Of a stretch of DNA of 64,000 nucleotides, positions 48,182 to 57,740 are shown one piece after another. Each line of letters begins with the position of its first letter. Position 1 is the stretch's first letter. The position numbers and the translations under genes were made by a program. The notes beneath the pieces are model-generated. The model was not told where the DNA came from, did no database searches, and saw only the letters and a program-made list of their open reading frames with translations. This DNA is from Chytridium lagenaria. Its lineage: Eukaryota > Chytridiomycota > Chytridiomycetes > Chytridiales > Chytridiaceae. Location: contig JAHLKC010000003.1 of assembly GCA_025449115.1 (NCBI GenBank), positions 547,371-611,370 on the forward strand, in the 5' to 3' direction.

Positions 48182-50887
48182 TTATATCAGGATAATCATA
48201 TCCAGATTATTATCTATATCAGGTTCCAACTGAGGAACTTCATTATCAATAGCATTCTGGTCATCAGAATCTATGGGTACAGCCTGCCGTAAAGTACGTT
48301 TAGCCTTGCGCTTACGTTTCTTTATGGGGCTAGGAGGGGTATCCAAGGATACCTTCATCTTCATCCTCACTACGATAACCATCATTATCTTCAGGCATCG
48401 TGTAGGATATGGGCTTAGGCGCAAGTCTCTTGCGGCCAGCATTCTTTTCATATACTACTCTTAGAGCATATGCTGTGGGCTGTGTCTTAGCAACACGGTC
48501 CCAGTAATCTTTAACTATGGATGGGGTAAGGCCTCTTCATCCATTAGAAGGTTATGCGCGGTTCCATGACCGAGCCATTTAACATAATACTTATACTTTT
48601 TGTTATGAGAATCATAAGTATGATAATCCAGTTTCTCAACATAGAACTCAGGATCATTATAGTCAGCATCAGCGACTTCTTCATCAAATCGTCGAAACAA
48701 TTCGCGATTAACTCCAACAGCTACCTTATTCTTAGGCATGCGTCTAATAACTTGGAGTTCTTTCCATGCTGCAATCTCAGCAGCAAAGTCATCTGAAGCT
48801 ACTTCTGCAGATGCAGCATTAGCAGTTTCTGTAGGCGGCAAAGACTCAAATGGTCGGAGTCTAGCAGCATTAGCAAGTCGTGATAAGAGCTGGCCTCCAG
48901 GGAGGAGCTCTACAACTGTGTATCTATTGCTGTCCATAGATTTACTAAGGACACGCATAGGGCCAGCCCATCTAAATTGGAACTTCTTAGTGGGGGCATT
49001 CTTGTTCTCTTTCCCTCGACGTTCAGTCTTCAAGGGAACAGAGAGCCATACCAGGTCGCCAACATCAAACGAGTGTTTGTTGCGACTGGGTTTATTTTGT
49101 TGTGCTCGTCTCTTGCGTTTGAGTTCTGCACGCAAGAGTACAGCCTTTGAATAGGCTAGTCTAGCAGCTAGCTGAGTAACATAATCTTTAGCCTCCAAAC
49201 GATCATCATCATCGTTGAGGGATTCTTTGACAAAGTCCTGAAGGGCTTGTCGAGTATTCATGAGCACACTCACATGTGTGTCAGTGTCTATATCATCTTC
49301 AGGAGAAACATAGTCATCCTGATCGTCATTGACTTCAAGTTCAATGATTCTCACATGCCGTGCAGGTCCATCGTCAACAAGGGGACGGCCAGCATTGAGG
49401 TGTATAATATCTGGGGAAAGTACCAGAGTGTTGACATATAAGTTCATGGCGTTGTCAACAAATATGGGGTAACTGTCACGCAAATGTGGGCGTTCGGTCA
49501 TACAGCCATTATGAATAATAGATACATAGGCATCTTTTTCTTTCCCATGCAAAGTCGTTTTCGCTTTACGAGTTAACGAATGCATCTGGGAAGATTCATT
49601 CCTTCCAAAGGATCTCCATTGGAAGGTGTGTCCAAGTCGCTTCATCGCGTGGATGTGGACAAGGTAAAATAGATCATAACCATATTTCTTAAGGACGTCA
49701 GCTATGAGCAAGTAAGGCTCTCGACCATCAGTCCGAGCAAGTCCATGAGCAGCTCGCGCTAAGCGGCCGTCAAAGAAGTGTAGCTGTTCAGAGAACATAG
49801 CAAGTATTTTAGGAAGAGCCTCTGCAGTATCTCTAGTAGTGGAAACAGCTATCAGAGGTTCTTCTCCTGTCTGAGCCCACATCGTGGGTCAGGATATTCT
49901 TCCGCAAACACATCGTCTGTGGGATAACCAAACTTGAGGTCAGCCGGCGTAAACGCTTCACGGCCAAACATCATCATGAATGGGGTTTCATTTGTGGTCT
50001 GGTGGACCGTTGTTCTGTATGCAAACAACACATAGGGGAGTATTTCATCCCAATCGTCATGTGTTCTTTGGTTTATATATGCACGTATCATCTGGCATAA
50101 GGTTTTGTTTGTTCGTTCAACTAAACCGTTGGCCTGAGGCCAATACGGCATAGAGAAGGATTGTTTCATTCCTAGTACAGTAGCAACTCTCTTAAAGAGG
50201 TCACTAGGAAATGGTTGTCCTTGATCCGAGTGTAAGGTCAAGGGAATGCCGAAGCGGCAAAAGCATTGCTCAACAACTATTCTAGCAATGGTGTTTGCTT
50301 CTAAGTCGGGGACGGCAAACGCATCAGCCCAACGGGTAAAGTAGTCTGTGAGGACAACAATGTACTTGTTGCCACGTTGGCTAGTGTTCATAGGACCAAC
50401 AATATCAATGGCAACACGATCCCAAGGTCTATGACCAAAGGGTATGGGCCTCACGGCACCTTTTCTAGTCAAGTTATCTTTAGATTGTTGACATGTAGGG
50501 CATCGTCGTATATATGCCTCTAAGTCTTTTTGGATAGTAGGCCACCAAAACCTATCTAGGGTAGTGGCGATAAGTCTGCGAACACCGAGGTGTCCTCCAG
50601 CCATCATATCATCATGGACGGCGTCAAAACGCAACGTCCTGAAGTCTTTTGGGGACACATAAAGCGACTCGCACTGGCGATCGTCGCATAAGGTAGTCCT
50701 TCACATAGAGTACGCGGTAGAGAACTCTACCACGCATCACCATATTCTGGGCATTCATTAAAACACCCTTTCTTAGATCAGGATCCTCAGGAAGGATTCC
50801 TTTCTCTAGAAACTTGATGACGTCGGCAAATCTCAAGTCATTTCTTTGGGCTTTAATAAAGTCACCAGATATCTGTCCATTAGCCAT
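48182..50887 (-). CDS. Ty3/Gypsy chromovirus-type integrase with GPY/F-like region and chromodomain (frameshifted)
   Basis: Inserts element DNA. Order on the minus strand: zinc-binding part (GGHLGVRRL...RRCPTCQQSK); DDE core with Asp in VAIDIVGPM, Asp in LHSDQG and Glu in GLVERTNKTL, the last two 35 residues apart; the family sequence PYVLFAYRTTVHQTTNETPF; an SH3-like region (FDVGDLVWLSVPL, FQFRWAGPMRVL, ARLRPFESLP); and a chromodomain (EFYVEKLDYH...YKYYVKWLGHGTAHNLLM, then DYWDRV). The tail is basic (IKKRKRKAKR). The frame changes near 50,650, 49,870, 48,510 and 48,360, so the copy is either decayed or carries sequence errors. No reverse transcriptase, RNase H, protease or CCHC gag motif is visible between 45 and 57 kb. 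Confidence 0.85.
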
Positions 50888-50918
50888 GAAGGCATTGGGA
50901 ACAGTATTTGAATTCCTA

Positions 50919-51947
50919 TCATTGCAGAAGGCCCGGGGTTGTTTGGGGCTTCATGCGGTGGCTCTTGATCAGGTAGTCAAGTGCCGGCAATGAGATCATG
51001 TTGTCATAATCATTGTGGTGAGCATCGCTGTGCTCTAAGACCAATTCAACCATTTCATGGTCAGTCAGTGACGCCACAAAATGGTGGTTGACATTCCATT
51101 TACAAGGAATTCGTTTATCTACAAAGGCGTAGTCTATTCTCCAAACAGCTTTATAGAACTCTGTTGGATCATGCCAAGTATATCCTGGCGTATGCGGATG
51201 GCTATGACGAAATCCATCCTTAAAACCTAAGTTAATGAATGAGCTAAGCCAGTAGCGTTCATCGTTGCGGAATCCAGAGTATCCATAAAATCTGGATGGT
51301 TCTCGAACATCAATTGCTTTGTGAGCAATATTGAAATCGCCTACAACAATTGTATTTGACTGAGCTTTGAGACTCTTTACAAAAGTATGTAGTCGTTCCA
51401 GGAACTTCATCTTGTATTCCTGTCTGTGATCATGCCTCGTGCCATTTGGCGCATAGACATTCACTATATTCATACCTAAAAGGCAGAGTGTAAGGCACCG
51501 TCCCTCTTCAACAAAGTCGTCGAAGTCAGTGCGCATCATATGAGTCCCACATATTACTGAAAGTACGGGGATATCTTCGCGGACCATGGTCATAACACCA
51601 TTGTGTCCATTTCTTTTGTCGTCAGCATACATCTTCCATCCGCGGACGGACTTCAGTTGTTGCCAAAACTTTTCATGACCATCGCCGACCATAGTCTCTT
51701 GGAAGCAGGCGATGTCACATTCCATTTCATCCAAATATTTAGCAAAGAACTCTGCTCTATTGGATTCATCACCTTCAATTCTCTTTGCAAAGTGTTTCTT
51801 AACAAGAGCTTGAAGGCTGTTCACATTCCAACTTATAATCTTCAACTTGGAAGAGCGGAATGGTGTTTGTATATCATCAATGGGATATAACTTTTTCATT
51901 GACTCTGGTGGGAAGTCGTGGATCATACGAGAAGGAACATCAGGCAA
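50919..51947 (-). CDS. APE/ExoIII-family endonuclease (EEP fold) adjacent to the integrase
   Basis: An intact 342-residue frame with a full Xth/APE set: KIISWNVNSLQ (Asn41), DIACFQET (Glu84), GHNGVMTMV, VNVYAPNG (Tyr165), VVGDFNIAHKAIDV (Asp204, Asn206), ERYWLSSFINLGFKDGFR, YTWHD, WRIDYAFVD (Asp272) and the final LTDHEMVEL (Asp296-His297). All metal- and phosphate-coordinating positions are present, so it should be an active AP endonuclease/nickase. It resembles cellular AP endonucleases more than LINE endonucleases (inference from the AHKAIDV and ERYW blocks). It ends 31 bp before the integrase frame on the same strand, and the intervening bases are open in the integrase frame, hinting at a fused product. 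Confidence 0.85.
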   Translation of the reverse strand: MPDVPSRMIHDFPPESMKKLYPIDDIQTPFRSSKLKIISWNVNSLQALVKKHFAKRIEGDESNRAEFFAKYLDEMECDIACFQETMVGDGHEKFWQQLKSVRGWKMYADDKRNGHNGVMTMVREDIPVLSVICGTHMMRTDFDDFVEEGRCLTLCLLGMNIVNVYAPNGTRHDHRQEYKMKFLERLHTFVKSLKAQSNTIVVGDFNIAHKAIDVREPSRFYGYSGFRNDERYWLSSFINLGFKDGFRHSHPHTPGYTWHDPTEFYKAVWRIDYAFVDKRIPCKWNVNHHFVASLTDHEMVELVLEHSDAHHNDYDNMISLPALDYLIKSHRMKPQTTPGLLQ

Positions 51948-52051
51948 GCCGTCGTTCTCTCAACGCCATATATCTCGCGTAGAGATGGGGTGAGTCTGCA
52001 GTTGTCCTCTTTTCATTGAGGGGTGAGAAGAGCTCACGTATCTCAAGTATT

Positions 52052-52363
52052 TCATAAGCAAAAACTACTTAGAGATTTTGGACCAGTGTCAGGCACTGGG
52101 TAGTTTACAGCATCTGGTGGTATACCAGCATTAACTGTTATGACATGGGTAATTTGTCCAGGTATGTGCCTAGGTGCGCGAGAGGAGTTGACCTCAGGAT
52201 CAGGCACCTGGCAAATCCAGAATCGGGTAGTTCCTGTGAACTCCCGTTTTTGATATTCAAATAGTCTGCGTCTCTCGAGAATGTCCTTCAATCGAGATGA
52301 CTTTATCCTGACAAAGACATTGTCAATGAGCTGTTCAGGGAAGATAACTTCACTGGAAAGCAA
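52052..52363 (-). CDS. Hypothetical reading frame upstream of the endonuclease
   Basis: 103 residues (LIDNVFVRIKSSRLKDILER ... FWICQVPDPEVNSSRAP). No family recognised. Same strand as the endonuclease, about 100 bp upstream. It may be the N-terminal part of the same element ORF after a frame break. Confidence 0.35.
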   Translation of the reverse strand: MLSSEVIFPEQLIDNVFVRIKSSRLKDILERRRLFEYQKREFTGTTRFWICQVPDPEVNSSRAPRHIPGQITHVITVNAGIPPDAVNYPVPDTGPKSLSSFCL

Positions 52364-52446
52364 TGGTCGATCAGATCCAAACTCCCGTTTTTGAGAAGGA
52401 GAAAAGACATGGGCGGGTGGTGGGTATAATCAATGCTAATCGCAGA

Positions 52447-52553
52447 AGTTATAAGGGCCTGTGGGTTAGAAGGTTAGGTAGTTTTTCGTATATAAACCAC
52501 AATAAAGTTGACGAGCGTATAATATATTTTCGAAAGAAAGCGCCTAACCCTAA
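52447..52553 (+). repeat. 107-bp subtelomeric repeat, copy 1
   Basis: Starts AGTTATAAGGGCCTGTGGG, contains TTAGAAGGTTAGGTAG and ends in CCTAACCCTAA (telomere-like). Nearly identical to 53568-53674. Confidence 0.9.
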
Positions 52554-52599
52554 GTTCATCAAGGTTTATTGTCCCTGACCCGTCAAACGTGATGTAAGA

Positions 52600-53560
52600 C
52601 TAAGGTGGGCTCTCGATAGCAAAAGTACAGGCGTTAAAAGCATAAAGCATCACTCCGACAAAGTAGGAACGCGCGGTAACGCGCAAAGAAAAACATAAAA
52701 CGCGTAAAGGGAAACATAAAACACGTAAAACGACATAAAGACGCGTACAAAACATTAATAAGAAGAAGGCATAAAGAGAAAGAAAGAACCGACGCGGCAA
52801 CCACACCGTAAGTAAAACGTAGAACGAGAATGAAAGGACGAAGATAAGAAAGGAAGAGAGAAGAAAAGCACATGAGAAAGAGAAGGGAAGATGAAAAGAA
52901 ACAAGAAGAGTAAGAAAGAAAAGAAATATAACTAAAGAGAAAATAAAGCCTCAAAGAGGCTCTTCAGGAGCCAGCACCCAGTGTTCCTCCAGCGCCTCCC
53001 TCGTAAGTCGTCGTGTTCTTGCCGAAATTGCTGCTGCCGTACCTCTTGCCTCGTCGAGAATGTGCTGGAGTTCTTGCTCGCGCGTATTCACCGAAGAGTC
53101 CCAAAAAGGCCGTTGTCCGAAGCAACACCACCTGATACGCTCAATGGCCTCCACGCACATGCGAATTTCAACGCGAGTGCTATGGTGGCGATCAACGTTG
53201 GTGGAAAGCGGATGCAGGATAACAGCGAATCGATGATGGTAGATCCTGGGGCTCGGTGGATTGATGGTGGAAGATGTGGGAAGGCGACGGCGAGAAGGAC
53301 GTTGGCTCCAGTACATGCGACGGTGTGTTCGCGGTTACCAGGGGTGTCGTCGTCACAGTTGAGGCAGGGTTGATGGTGAGAAACCCTGCCCAGCATCCAG
53401 CACACCAAAGCTCTGAATTGATGACGGTGCAGGGTGGAGCCAGAGGCGATAAGCCGGTGGCGACGATCTCTGGCATGGCGGAGGTGCAGAAGCGCTTGTG
53501 TGTGTGCATTGTCGAAGAAGAGAGGAGGGAGGCGTGGGGAGGAACTTGCTGAACGACCGG
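52600..53560. other. Unclassified region between subtelomeric repeats
   Basis: 52620-52940 is purine-rich on the plus strand with scattered ACGCGT and AAACATAAAAC repeats. 52951-53509 has overlapping minus-strand reading frames with coding-like pieces (for example ELQHILDEARGTAAAISAR) but no recognisable family and several frame breaks. It may be a decayed element ORF. Confidence 0.35.
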
Positions 53561-53567
53561 CAGCTGG

Positions 53568-53674
53568 AGTTATAAGGGCCTGTGGGTTAGAAGGTTAGGT
53601 AGTTTTTTGTATATAAACCACAATAAAATTGACGAGCGTATAATATATTTTCGAAAGAAAGCGCCTAACCCTAA
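53568..53674 (+). repeat. 107-bp subtelomeric repeat, copy 2
   Basis: Differs from copy 1 at only a few positions; again ends in CCTAACCCTAA. Confidence 0.9.
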
Positions 53675-54131
53675 ATGTTGCCTTCACGCGTGCTTTCACG
53701 CGCGCCTTCACGCGTGCTTTCACGCGCGCCTTCACACGCGCCTTCACGCACGCCTTTACGCGCGCCTTCACGCACACCTTTACGCGCGCCTTCACGCACG
53801 CCTTCAAGTGCGCCTTCACGCGCGCCTTTAAGTTAGTATATAAAAAAATAAATTAATTAATAAATAAATGAATAAATAAATAAATATATAAATCATTATA
53901 TAAATCTGTTTATAAATGATAAGTAAATAAATAAATATATATATAAATCTGTAAGTAATTATATAAATCTGTAAATAAATGATACGTAAATAAATATATA
54001 TTAAGTAAATAAATATAAAGAATAAATATATATAAGTTAAAAAAAGAATAAATAATTAAATAAATAATGAACCCGTAACACAATGAGTAACGTAATACAA
54101 AGGAGGGGGTTCGAACCCCTCCAGTATAAAT
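53675..54131 (+). repeat. Composite subtelomeric unit 0: ACGCG array, A/T-rich segment, hairpin
   Basis: Begins with about 13 copies of a 12-mer (CTTCACGCGCGC-like, 53685-53828), then (AAATA)n-rich DNA, then 'cgtaacacaatgagtaacgtaatacaaagg' and a T-arm-like hairpin at 54102-54122. The order of parts recurs in the next two units. Confidence 0.8.
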
Positions 54132-54206
54132 AGTTATATGGGCCTGTGGGTTAGAAGGTTAGGTACTTTTTTATATATAAACCACAATAAAATTGACGAG
54201 CGTCTA
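54132..54206 (+). repeat. 107-bp subtelomeric repeat, copy 3 (truncated)
   Basis: Matches copies 1 and 2 up to GACGAGCGT, then diverges. Lacks the terminal CCTAACCCTAA. Confidence 0.85.
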
Positions 54207-54465
54207 AAGAATGAAAGAAAATAAACATGAAAAGTTGAAACGCACGTAAGAACCGACAAAAAACCCTAACAACTACACAACTGATTAAGAAACAATTAAG
54301 GCAAAAGATATGAAAGAGTCTGCAAATGTATTTACAAAATAAATCGTCAAGGAAAGAATAGATATCTACATTATAAAAAAGTGAACGCATTTTTATTTTA
54401 TCATTACTATACATACAATTAATATATAAACAAAATGATGATGAAGAAAATAAAAAAATGTGAAG

Positions 54466-54844
54466 GCGCGCGGACATCAAACTCACGCGCGCCTTCACGC
54501 GCTAACGCGTGCCTTCACGCGCGCATCGCGCTAACGCGTGCCTTCACGCGCGCATCGCGCTAACGCGTGCCTTCACGCGCTAAAGTTATTAAAATAAATA
54601 AATATATAAATAAACGAATAAATAAATATGTAAATATATAATAACTAAATAAATAAATATTAAGTAAATATATATAAAAATAAATATATTTATAAGTAAA
54701 TAAAAAGAATAAATAAATATATAAATATATAAAACGTAACACAATGAGTAACGTAATACAAAGGAGGGGGCTCGAACCCCTCCAGTATAAGTAGTTAGTG
54801 ACACGTCGCTCTAAAAAACAATTATAAAATCAGCGATTCTGAGA
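54466..54844 (+). repeat. Composite subtelomeric unit A
   Basis: GCGCTAACGCGTGCCTTCAC array (54466-54583), A/T-rich segment, 'cgtaacacaatgagtaacgtaatac', hairpin 54763-54783, 'gtgacacgtcgctctaaaaaacaatta', and a half palindrome ending CGATTCTGAGACC that runs directly into telomeric repeats. Confidence 0.85.
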
Positions 54845-54862
54845 CCCTAACCCTAACCCTAA
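54845..54862 (-). repeat. Interstitial telomeric repeat, three units
   Basis: CCCTAACCCTAACCCTAA on the plus strand, inserted exactly where the palindrome half-site of unit A ends. Confidence 0.95.
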
Positions 54863-55254
54863 GCGCGCATTGCGCTAACGCGTGCCTTTTACGCGCGCAT
54901 CGCGCTAACACGTGCCTTTACGCGCGCATCGCGCTAACGCGTGCCTTCACGCGTGCATCGCGCTAACGCGTGCCTTCACGCGCTGAAGTTATTAAAATAA
55001 TAAATATATAAATAAATGAATAAATAAATATGATGTAAATATATGATAAACTAAATAAATAAAATATTAAGTAAATATATATAAAAAATAAATATATTAA
55101 TAAGTAAATAAAAAGAATAAAAAATAAATAAATAAAGAAAACGTAACACAATGAGTAACGTAATACAAAGGAGGGGGCTCGAACCCCTCCAGTATAAGTA
55201 GTGAGTGACACGTCGCTCTAAAAAACAATTATAAAAACAGCGATTCTGAGACCG
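54863..55254 (+). repeat. Composite subtelomeric unit B
   Basis: Same order as unit A: ACGCG array (54863-54985), A/T-rich segment, conserved 25-mer, hairpin 55170-55190, 'gtgacacgtcgctctaaaaaacaatta', palindrome half. Confidence 0.85.
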
Positions 55255-55396
55255 CGGTCTCAGAATCGCTGATTTTTTAATTGTTTCTTAGAGTGGCAAA
55301 TGTCACTGAAAGAAACAATTAAAAAAACAGCGATTCTGAGACCGCGGTCTCAAAATCGTTGATTTTTTAATTGATTCTTAAAGCGACAAATGTCAC
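55205..55396. repeat. Two consecutive long palindromes centred on GAGACCGCGGTCTC
   Basis: Centres lie at 55254/55255 and 55344/55345. Arms of about 40-50 bp (CAGCGATTCTGAGACCG against CGGTCTCAGAATCGCTG, extending through AACAATTA/TAATTGTT and GTGAC/GTCAC) are nearly perfect. The arms equal the end of composite units A and B. Confidence 0.9.
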
Positions 55397-55469
55397 TATA
55401 AGAACCAAAAAAAAACAAAAAACTAGGAAAATGGTTAGAAGAGAATAAGCGGAGAAATAAAAAAATGAA

Positions 55470-56007
55470 CTGCAGAGAGGGTTCAAACCCCTCATGCAGT
55501 AGGACTATGGCAGAGGGTGTTAGTTGAAACTGGAAGGGTTGGGGAGTCGGTGAGTGGTGCGGCGGTTGTGGGTGGTCGGGGGTGGTAGTAGTCGGGGGGG
55601 GAGGAAAAGAAGAACTGCAGAGAGGGTTCGAACCCCTCATGCAGTATGTTTACGGAAGGGGGTGGTGAAGATGGAGGGGTCGGGTGGCTGTTGATGGCGG
55701 GTGCTGGTGATGGGGAGTGGTCGGGGGTGGTGGTGATGGCGGTTGCTGGTGGGGAGTGGTCGGTGGGGGATGGTGGTGGGGATGGTTCGTAATGATGGTG
55801 GATGGAGGATGGAATAACTGCAGAGAGGGTTCGAACCCCTCATGCAGTATGTTCATGGAAGGGGGTGGTGAAAATGGAGGGGTCGGGGTTGGTGATCTCC
55901 AGTCGGTGAGTCGGGGTGTTGCGGCGGTTGGTGAGTGGTCGGTGGTGGTAGTAGTAGGGGGGGAGGGGAAAGAAGAACTGCAGAGAGGGTTCGAACCCCT
56001 CATGCAG
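55470..56007 (+). repeat. T-arm-like hairpins, set 2 (55470-55499, 55615-55644, 55818-55847, 55978-56007)
   Basis: Core GAGGG-TTYRAAC-CCCTC (5-bp stem, 7-nt T-loop) inside an outer stem CTGCA/TGCAG. Spaced about 145-205 bp apart within GGTGG-rich DNA. Confidence 0.9.
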
Positions 56008-56247
56008 TATGTTTACGGAAGGGGTGGTGAAGATGGAGGGGTCGGGTGGCTGTTGATGGCGGGTGCTGGTGATGGGGAGTGGTCGGGGGTGGATGGTGGT
56101 GATGGTGGTGGATGGAGGATGGAGGAGTGGGGTGGAGGGGGGATGGTTGAAAAAATGGTGGAGGGTAATTGATGGTGATGGTGGCTGGAAGGGTTCGTCG
56201 GGGGGTTAGGGGGAGCAGCGTCGGTGGGGGAGGGTAGAGGGAGGATC

Positions 56248-56279
56248 ACGGCATGAGGGGGTCGAACCCTCTATGCCGT
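56248..56279 (-). repeat. T-arm-like hairpin, transition copy
   Basis: ACGGCAT...ATGCCGT outer stem around GAGGGGGTCGAACCCTC. Oriented like the right-hand set, opposite to set 2. Confidence 0.85.
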
Positions 56280-56289
56280 CGAAGAAACA

Positions 56290-56757
56290 TTTCGAAAAAA
56301 AAAGGGGTGGAATGCCCTTTGTTTAAGTGAAAAAAAAAATTCGATTTAAAAAATTAAAGTTATTTTCGTATTACATTTAAATTAATAAATAATAACTATT
56401 AATAAAATATATTATTAATTAATAAATAAATTAAAGTTATATTGTATTAATTTAAATTAATAAATAAAATATTAATAAATATATTATTAATTAATAAATA
56501 ATTAAAGTTATATTTGTACTACTAATTAATAATAAATATTAATATATTAATTAATTGATATATATTATATATATTATATTACTAATATGTTACAATTAAT
56601 TACAAATATTAATATTAACATTTAATTACGTAATAATTTAAAAACATTAATATATTTATTATATATATTATTACATTAATTTATAATAATTTTTAAATAA
56701 AAATAATAATAAAAAAATTAAATAATATTAATAAAAATATAAAAAATAATATTCTGC
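56290..56757. other. A/T island of about 470 bp
   Basis: Almost only A and T (repeated TAATTAATAAATA, ATATATTA). It separates G/T-rich hairpin DNA on the left from C/A-rich hairpin DNA on the right. A candidate replication origin or unwinding element by composition only. Confidence 0.85.
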
Positions 56758-56867
56758 CGTATGTGAGTTTTTCACATAAGCAGCGTGTTTTCCCCTCTTT
56801 TTCTTAATCCACCCCCTCCCCCGACCACTTCACCCCCAACCATCCTTTCATCGAGCAACCTCGGATC

Positions 56868-57341
56868 GCCACATGAGGGGTTCAAACCCTCTCTGTGGCT
56901 ATACCACCACCACCACCATCCTTCCTCTTCTACACAACTACCGCTGATCGCCGCATGAGGGCTTTAACCCCCTCTGTGGCTCTACCCCACCACCAACCAC
57001 CCCTCCTTGCCGACAGCCTCACCAACCACCACCTCCTCCACCACCACCACCATCAGCATTCCCTCTCCACCCAACAACCCCAGATCGCCGCATGAGGGGT
57101 TCAAACCCTCTCTGTGGCTCTGTCACCACCACCAACCACCCCCTCCCGACACCACCAATTCCCTCCCGACAACACCAGTAACCTACACCACCATCACCCA
57201 CATCTCTTTCCAATCCCTACTGTCGCATGAGGGGTTTAAACCCTCTCTGCGGCACTTTGCTACCCACCGCAGCCACTAACGCTCCCGCACCCATTCATCC
57301 ATCCTTTCTGTCGCATGAGGGGTTCGAACCCTCGCTGCGGC
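56868..57341 (-). repeat. T-arm-like hairpins, set 3 (56868-56899, 56950-56980, 57087-57118, 57222-57253, 57310-57341)
   Basis: Read on the minus strand they give the set-2 order: outer stem GCCRCA/TGYGGC (plus-strand view) around GAGGGGTTYRAACCCTC. Embedded in CCACC-rich DNA. Confidence 0.9.
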
Positions 57342-57418
57342 TATTTCCTCCTACTTTGGTTTTTTTTTTTTTCTGTGAGGGTGTAAGGAATAAGAGACTA
57401 GGCGGAGATCATGAAGTT

Positions 57419-57452
57419 GATTCGTCGACCTGTGAAAACAGGTCGGCGAATC
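57419..57452. repeat. Hairpin GATTCGTCGACCTGT / ACAGGTCGGCGAATC
   Basis: A 15-bp stem with one G:T-type mismatch and a 4-nt loop GAAA. It sits between the hairpin satellite and the next gene and may act as a transcription or chromatin boundary, but nothing more is visible. Confidence 0.75.
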
Positions 57453-57740
57453 ATGTATTTTAGAATTTTAAATAAATTAATTATTAATTTGACGGTGCTT
57501 TGGTTACCGAATCTTGGTCATATGTACCGAAGATTATTTAGTACCGAAATCTTATAAAATTTCGGAACTTATTAAAAAGCGTACCGCGGAATTATAACAA
57601 TTAAAATATTTGGATAAACCTGATTGGTGTCAACAACCAAAATTTTAATTTAAAAATATATTTTTTTGGAATATAAATAGCCCCCCTCCCCCCTTTCCGA
57701 CCACCTTTCATTTGACAAAATACATATTGACTTAATAACT

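Larger units (their letters stand above)
54102..55190 (+). repeat. T-arm-like hairpins, set 1 (54102-54122, 54763-54783, 55170-55190)
   Basis: GGAGGGGG(T/C)TCGAACCCCTCC with a further outer ATAC/GTAT pairing. The loop resembles the tRNA T-loop TTCGAAC. Confidence 0.85.

Noticed and set aside
52951..53316. Gag-like protein upstream of the endonuclease
   Set aside because: No CCHC knuckle or capsid motif, several frame breaks and an intervening subtelomeric repeat. Not enough to assign.
53685..53828. Lys-Ala-Arg-Val repeat protein on the minus strand
   Set aside because: It is the translation of a 12-bp tandem array. All frames are open because the array lacks stop codons.
55637..57279. Several reading frames beginning MRGSNPLC or HEGFEPSL
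   Set aside because: They are translations of the hairpin repeats and the flanking GGT/CC-rich simple sequence, not proteins.
55470..57341. Regularly spaced short palindromic repeats, CRISPR-like at first glance
   Set aside because: Spacers are long (about 50-240 bp), low-complexity and similar to each other. No cas genes, and the context is a eukaryotic nuclear contig.
54095..57341. Complete tRNA genes
   Set aside because: Only the T-arm-like core and an outer stem are present. No D-arm, anticodon arm or A-box at the right distance could be found for any copy.
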